Of a stretch of 64,000 bases of DNA, positions 58,995-64,000 are shown piece after piece. This DNA comes from Lepas anatifera (taxonomy: Eukaryota > Arthropoda > Thecostraca > Lepadidae). Position 1 is the first letter of the stretch. The number at the start of each line of letters is the position of its first letter. Location of the stretch: NCBI GenBank assembly GCA_034440635.1, contig JAOTON010002267.1, forward strand, positions 714,501-778,500, read 5' to 3'. Both the position numbers and the translations under genes were made by a program. Under the pieces are notes generated by a model that was not told the DNA's origin, made no database searches, and saw only the letters and a list, made by a program, of their open reading frames with translations.

Positions 58995-59555
58995 ACTCTC
59001 CGTTGCGGTGTATGTTTATCAGAGTGTATATTAATCAGTGTAATCAGAGTAAACTGACCTCAAACGCTCGATGAGAATAAACTGGGTCCTTTTTTTAATC
59101 GCTGTTTCTTTTCAGCAGCAGTAGAATATTGAACGCGGGTTCATTTTACACCTTGAAAATATTTTTCTGCGCCAGGAATTGCACATTTTAATCTATTTTT
59201 ACTCTCTCACTTCCAGTTTACACTGTTCCGGTTTAGCTGACAATCTTTTAACACCAGTGGTATAATAATATTCCCTCAAAACACATACATTTTTGAAATA
59301 CACCGGTGTAAAATGGGTTGTGGAATAATGCTGGAAAGAGGAGTTGATTTTGGCACCGTAGAAATAATCCTAAAAATGGCGTACATTTTCGTAGTTCATA
59401 TTTTCACACCCCACGGGTTGGGGTTTTATCATTCCTGTTTAATGGAATTTTACGCTTTTCAATATAAAAATATCGGGTGTAAAATATTCACCGAAAGAAG
59501 AGTGGATTTTAACACCGTAGAAAAAGATCCAATTTCTGGCGTACTTTTTCAGTGT
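58995..59555. other. Spacer with a 159-bp direct duplication
   Basis: Two copies of a segment containing GGTGTAAAAT, a GAAAG(A)AG-GTTGATTTT stretch and CACCGTAGAAA start near 59305 and 59464 and stay in the same frame. No protein recognised. Confidence 0.5.
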
Positions 59556-59705
59556 AGATGGGCTACCCAACGCCGTTCACCGTTTTTTTTTTTGCTATCT
59601 AGCTTGGTTCTCGAGATCTTAGGATAGCTCAAGATCTCGAGACATACGCTCCCTCCCCCCTGTCAAAGCGAAGGTGGCTCAGACCCCAGTCAATGTGCGT
59701 GTTAA
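59556..59705 (-). mobile_element. Family A fragment (A-11)
   Basis: Left-end part of an A copy in reverse, ending GTCAATGTGCGTGTTAA. The palindrome is replaced by a small AGATCTCGAG duplication. Confidence 0.75.
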
Positions 59706-60419
59706 TGCTGCAATTTTTTACCTGTGGCCTTTGAGAGGTCATCTGGGGCGACTCAAGCAAGTTTTGTACTTGTATCGATAATTTTTCAGGAAATGATGAT
59801 AACACTTTTTTGATACCATTGTGTTTGGATTGCAATTACAAGTCGTTTGATATGCATATTGATTATGCTAGGTTGGACAGTGACCTTATCACGTGCATTG
59901 ACGAGGGTCTGAGCCACCTTCGCTTTGACAGGGCGGGCGGGTACCCGCCCCCCTTAGATCTCAAAAACCACGCTAGATAGCGAAAAACGGTAAATGGAAA
60001 AACGAATAGCGAAAAACGGTGGATGGGCGTTGGGTAGCCCATCCACTAATTTATAAAAAATATTTGAATCTTTTTTTGTCAGGTCACATATGAGGTAACT
60101 AGAGATCAATACATGCCGTCATGTAAATGATAAATAAATGTAAATGATAGATAACATGTAAATGAAGGTCTCCGGTCATTACATCCGAATAAGTAAAGAT
60201 ACAGCAAAACAATTTGAACCCCTGGATTCCTCACAGCAAGCCAAATCGAATGTTTTTATGCTAACATCGAAAAAAACCCGAGGGGGCTCGGGTACCCTCC
60301 CTCTAGTCGATGCACGTGTGAGCCTGGTCATTTTTATGTCTCGACCTAGTAAAGTTATATGTACATCATTCAAATCGGCGTAACGAGCGGGAGCGAAAGC
60401 TGCCTAAAAATTTGTTTAA
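59702..60419 (-). mobile_element. Family D fragment (D-6), host of further insertions
   Basis: D interior at 59706-59888 and 60319-60415, continuous when A-12 is removed. A-11 ends at its left edge and A-13 starts at its right edge. Confidence 0.7.
59886..60322 (+). mobile_element. Family A deletion derivative (A-12) inside D-6
   Basis: 437 bp. Left end with duplicated motif and palindrome, then a jump to the right end (CTCGGGTACCC, GTCGATGCACGTG). Flanks are decayed (TTAT and TGAG). Confidence 0.75.
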
Positions 60420-60726
60420 CACGCGCATTGACAGGGGTCTGAGCCACCTTCACTTTGACGAGGTGGGGGGGTGAGTACCCGCCCCCCTAAGATCTCGAGA
60501 ACTAGGTAGGTAGCGAAAAACGGTAAACGGTGCTGGGTAGCCCATCTACTTCTCCATCGAAAATGTTGGAGCCATTTTTTGTCTTTAAGGTCATGAGAGG
60601 TCAAAATATGCCGTAATAGGGATAACATGTAAATTAAGTTTTTCGGCCATTACATCTGAACAAGTAAAGATAGAGCAAAACGACTTCAACTATATGAATC
60701 CTCGCAGCAAGCCGAATCGAATGATA
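60416..60726 (+). mobile_element. TTAA element, family A (copy A-13), first part
   Basis: Left end from TTAA with duplicated motif and palindrome, reading to GAATGATA where M-1 is inserted. It resumes at 63131-63464 and is cut again by B-7. Confidence 0.88.
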
Positions 60727-60991
60727 GGGTAGAGTGGGGTAACGCGCCCACCTGGGTAAGACGCCTACTACCGTCTACAGGCTGATGTAGGAACTGGACC
60801 CTCCATCTAGTATTTTTTTCTGGTAGCGGTCTTTCTGATCGGGTCCTGGGCGTGTTTGGGCGTGCCTAGTCTGCTCCGGTAATTTTCAGCAAACATTTGT
60901 TGTTTTTGCCCCTCCGAATATAAAAACAAGCTATCTTAAAGTTGCGATTGTACTGTATGCGTTTTAGATGCACTCACGGAAATTTGTGGGG

Positions 60992-61900
60992 TTAACACGC
61001 GCACTGGAGGGGGGCCTCGGAGGCCCCCCCACCTGTTTTTCCGAGGTGGCCGGAGAACCGCTTGTAGCCGAAAAACGAAACGTGGGCATATTTAACAGAA
61101 TTTAATAGCGCGTCGATCGGTGAAGACTTTTCGAAAATCGGCCGAAAATTTTTGACTTATAGGCTTTCAAAATCAGACCTGCATTTTGAGATCGCCGTAA
61201 ACGCGCGGTCGGACCAGTTAGCTTGCATTAAAGACCGAGTGGTGACGTCATAACGTCATATAAGCGGGACTATATGTCAAAGTCACTTCACATGAAAGTC
61301 AAGGTCAAGGTCAAAGGTTACAGGTCAAGGTCATATCTGCACTTTCAAGGTCACTGACCACTGTGCGTCCGGCCAAATGACGTTACCCCGTCTGACATAT
61401 ATTATGCTATGACGTCATCGGTAGGGTACCCCAATACAAAGGTCAAGGTCAAAGGTCATTGGGAAAGGTCAATCCTCATTTCTCGCCAAACAGTGGCTAC
61501 AGTGTTAGTCAAAGTGTAAATAATAAGTAGTATACCATATGGTGACCTTAAAGGTCAATGACCTTGAATGACCTTGACCCAAAAGTTGTGGGGAAGCCTC
61601 TTTGAGACCTCTTCTCTATGAACCTTGTCCGTCTTTAGCTTATTCCCGCCATTTCCTGCATAATCACAGCATTTACCAATCGATCCCATCATGGCCAATA
61701 TTTGACCTTTACGACCTCGTCTGACCTTAAAGATATTAACCTAGGTCAATGAAAATTGATCATCATGTAGATCATTATAATCCCCACCCACCTACCAAGT
61801 GGCGTGTTTCTAACCCTCTTAGTTTCCGAGATCTTAGGGGGGCCTACCAGGCCCCCTCCAGTGCGCGTTAGTGCCAGACCCCCTCCAGTGCGGGTGTTAA
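60992..61900 (-). mobile_element. TTAA element, family C (copy C-3), nested in M-1
   Basis: 909 bp, TTAA at both ends, a close reverse-complement relative of C-2. It has duplicated CACTGGAGGGGG at its left end (high coordinates) and half-site rows throughout. Confidence 0.92.
61552..61564. promoter_or_regulatory. Perfect AGGTCA-A-TGACCT palindrome (IR1)
   Basis: Ecdysone-receptor-type site at the position in C-3 that corresponds to the one in C-2. Confidence 0.5.
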
Positions 61901-62280
61901 AACAGCTAGTTTGTGCGGAATTTTGACAGCCACTATGCGGCATAGAAACGCCACAGAATTCAGTAATATTTGTTGCGACGCTGCCGTTGCTACGTGGGTA
62001 AGACGCCCATGTGTAGTGCAGGGTAAGACGCCCCAGGCGTCTTACCCCAATATTTGGTAGGCATTTTACCCCAATGGATAAGTGTGTCCTTAGGATAGGT
62101 AGGACATGGAGGTAGGGCTGCTATCGTTATGACCACCATCACGACCATTACTGGTTGTGATGGCGAAGTGCGTTGGGTTAGAAAAAATCACCGTAACAGA
62201 AGACATTGAGTTTCAAATATTAGTTCCTATAGCACACAGGAAAGTTTTCGCGTTTGCTCTCATTTGGTCATCTTGAGTCA

Positions 62281-62472
62281 TCTTGATAAGTCACTGACGG
62301 ATTCAGAGGGGGCTAAAAGGGCCGTGGTCCCCACCAAAACCTAAAAAAGCATATTTGCCCCCAAGGCCAAATTTTGGCCTTTTTAAATACTACGTTTTTG
62401 AGATTTCTTCTTGATTTACCCCCCCAAGGTTGGTTTGGCCCCTACAAAAGTTGCTCCTGGATCCGCCGATGT
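62281..62472. mobile_element. Small hAT-like scrap inside M-1
   Basis: Ends GACGGATTCAGAGGGGGC and GCTCCTGGATCCGCC are inverted, of the GGCGGATCCAGG type; about 190 bp, no coding capacity. Confidence 0.5.
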
Positions 62473-63130
62473 ATTAAATACATACTTTCGTCATGGATCT
62501 GCTCGAAGCACTGTTTGCATATAGCGATCCCGAACCATTATCGTCGTTAAATAAATTTTCCAGATTATACATACCTATCCTCATTCTACCTTGACATCAT
62601 GTTCCAGAATATGGGAAGACATACTAAAGAAGAACCACTTGCAGGGAGAATGAACCGGAGGCGCTTTAAGGTGCTTTGCACCCACTAAAATATGTTGGGC
62701 CCTATCTTAAATTGCTTTCGCGTTTTCCGTTAATAGTTAAAAAGCTTATCTGTTTATTTTTGCTGTGTCGGGCTTTAATGCCTCGAATAACCTGCCCACT
62801 TCGTCACAACATTACCATAAAGCGTAATCACAACAATGTTGCCACTTGTTCATGTGACGAGATACAGTATGCGCTGGGTGTTATATGACGGCGTTTTGCC
62901 CCGGTGGTTAGGGCGTTTTACCCCGCTATCGGGGTAAAACGCCTTTTTACATGGTCTCAAGAAAAAAACAAATTTCGCACACTTCGCATAGTGTCAGAGT
63001 CCCAAATTTATATCCGAGTGTAGACAGAACATCACAGAAATTAACAAAGAAAACATGAGGCAATTCCATCCGCGCAGGATTGTTACAGACACATTCTCCC
63101 TTAACGTATGCGTCTTACCCCACTCTACCC

Positions 63131-63464
63131 TATATAATTTGACCTTGCTAGGTCAAATCAAAGATTTAACCTGACCTGAGGTCAGGTCAGGGTCAAATTA
63201 TATAAAATGCATATCATTAGAACTGCAAAGCCAAGGCGAGTCTAATGCAGCTAAAATAAACGTTCTATCACTATCCGTTACTACGTTATACAGTAAAAAC
63301 CATTTTTCCCATGTATTTCCAATGGAGAGGTCATGCTTCGTACCTGACCTTAGGTCATCGATATAAAAAATACCAGAAATTTTTTTAGAGAACTCGGTTG
63401 GCCCATTATGTGATATGAGTTTCAATCGGATAAGTTCACCCTGCTCCGACTTATGCTATCTTAA
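63131..63464 (+). mobile_element. Family A copy A-13, second part
   Basis: Resumes at TATATAATTTGACC and runs to GCTATCTTAA, the TTAA used by B-7. The right end would lie beyond the window. Confidence 0.88.
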
Positions 63465-64000
63465 CCCGCGCCCCACCGGGGGTCCGGCGCCACCTTCGCC
63501 CCACCGGGGGGCCATCGATGGCCCCCCTCTAACTCCGAAAATATGGGCGTTAGCGCAAATCTGCAAAGTGCAATAGAAAGCTCGCGTGAATTCAGTAAGA
63601 AATTACTTCGCATGTTTTAGTGCTCAGGTCAATGGTTTGACCTCCAGAGGTCAAATTAGGTCAAGATCGGCTATTTTCACTCAAATATGCAATGATTAAG
63701 CAGACTGGGCATAACTCTTATGTCATTAGAGCTATTGAGGCCTGGTAAAGTACATTTGATAGCAAATTGCCAGTACTTTTTCCGCTATGTGGAACGTAAA
63801 GACCTCCCGCCAGTGGTTTGACCGCCAGAGGTCACCTCGTGACCTAATATGACCTGAGGTCACAAAAGGTCAAAAAGTGACCTTGCTGTATATCAAATGA
63901 AAGCCAGTGACAAGACAAACACGACGGTGTTTGTTTCACCGCTCTAGCTCAATTAGGTCAAAAGTTATTGTCAAAATACTGTTTTTGACCTCTGGTGACC
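63461..64000 (+). mobile_element. TTAA element, family B (copy B-7), cut by the window end
   Basis: Perfect left end: TTAACCCGCGCCCCACCGGG, a duplicated motif, palindrome GGCCATCGATGGCC and B interior. It continues past 64000. Confidence 0.88.

Larger units (their letters stand above)
60727..63130. mobile_element. Mariner-like non-autonomous element M-1 (TA target)
   Basis: Perfect inverted ends GGGTAGAGTGGGGTAA, flanked by TA. Removing it restores GAATGATATATAATTTG, exactly the sequence of uninterrupted A copies. The motif GGGTAAGACGCC recurs in both orientations inside. It contains C-3 and a small hAT-like scrap. No transposase frame seen. Confidence 0.85.

Overview
This 64 kb window is nuclear DNA of an animal, most likely an arthropod and probably a crustacean. 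The coding parts are short GC-rich exons with GT/AG introns. The two genes are an Ig-superfamily adhesion receptor of the roughest/kirre (IrreC) type and an inactive clip-domain serine protease homolog of the phenoloxidase-activating-factor/masquerade type, which is an arthropod family. The species cannot be fixed from the sequence alone.

Layout. 1-5061: mostly unrecognised non-coding DNA with one transposon. 5062-18596 (+): the last five recognisable exons of the roughest/kirre-like gene; earlier exons lie outside the window or were not recognised. Its introns hold transposons, a Penelope-like retroelement with hammerhead ribozymes (11565-14150) and a 35-bp tandem repeat (15839-16128). 20.2-26.4 kb: a transposon field. 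27846-33725 (-): the serine protease homolog in five exons, with three transposon copies in its first intron and a tRNA-derived SINE upstream. 34.2-64 kb: almost entirely transposons, many inserted into one another.

The dominant content is a clan of non-autonomous elements, each about 0.8-1.2 kb, flanked by TTAA as in piggyBac-type transposition. I sort them into six families, A to F. They share one architecture: a short terminal motif, a GC-rich palindrome whose centre differs by family, a left end in which the terminal motif is present twice against once on the right, and an interior packed with AGGTCA/TGACCT half-sites, the core of nuclear-receptor binding sites. Family C copies carry perfect inverted repeats matching the ecdysone-receptor consensus. 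No transposase gene is visible. Copies jump into each other's internal TTAA sites. Two nests (50.7-57.0 kb and 59.6-64 kb) can be unpicked layer by layer and also contain two TA-flanked mariner-like elements.

The two genes are not obviously linked in function. One end of the adhesion gene and most of the SINE and transposon history can be read with good confidence. Element boundaries quoted with a TTAA are exact by eye; others are approximate.
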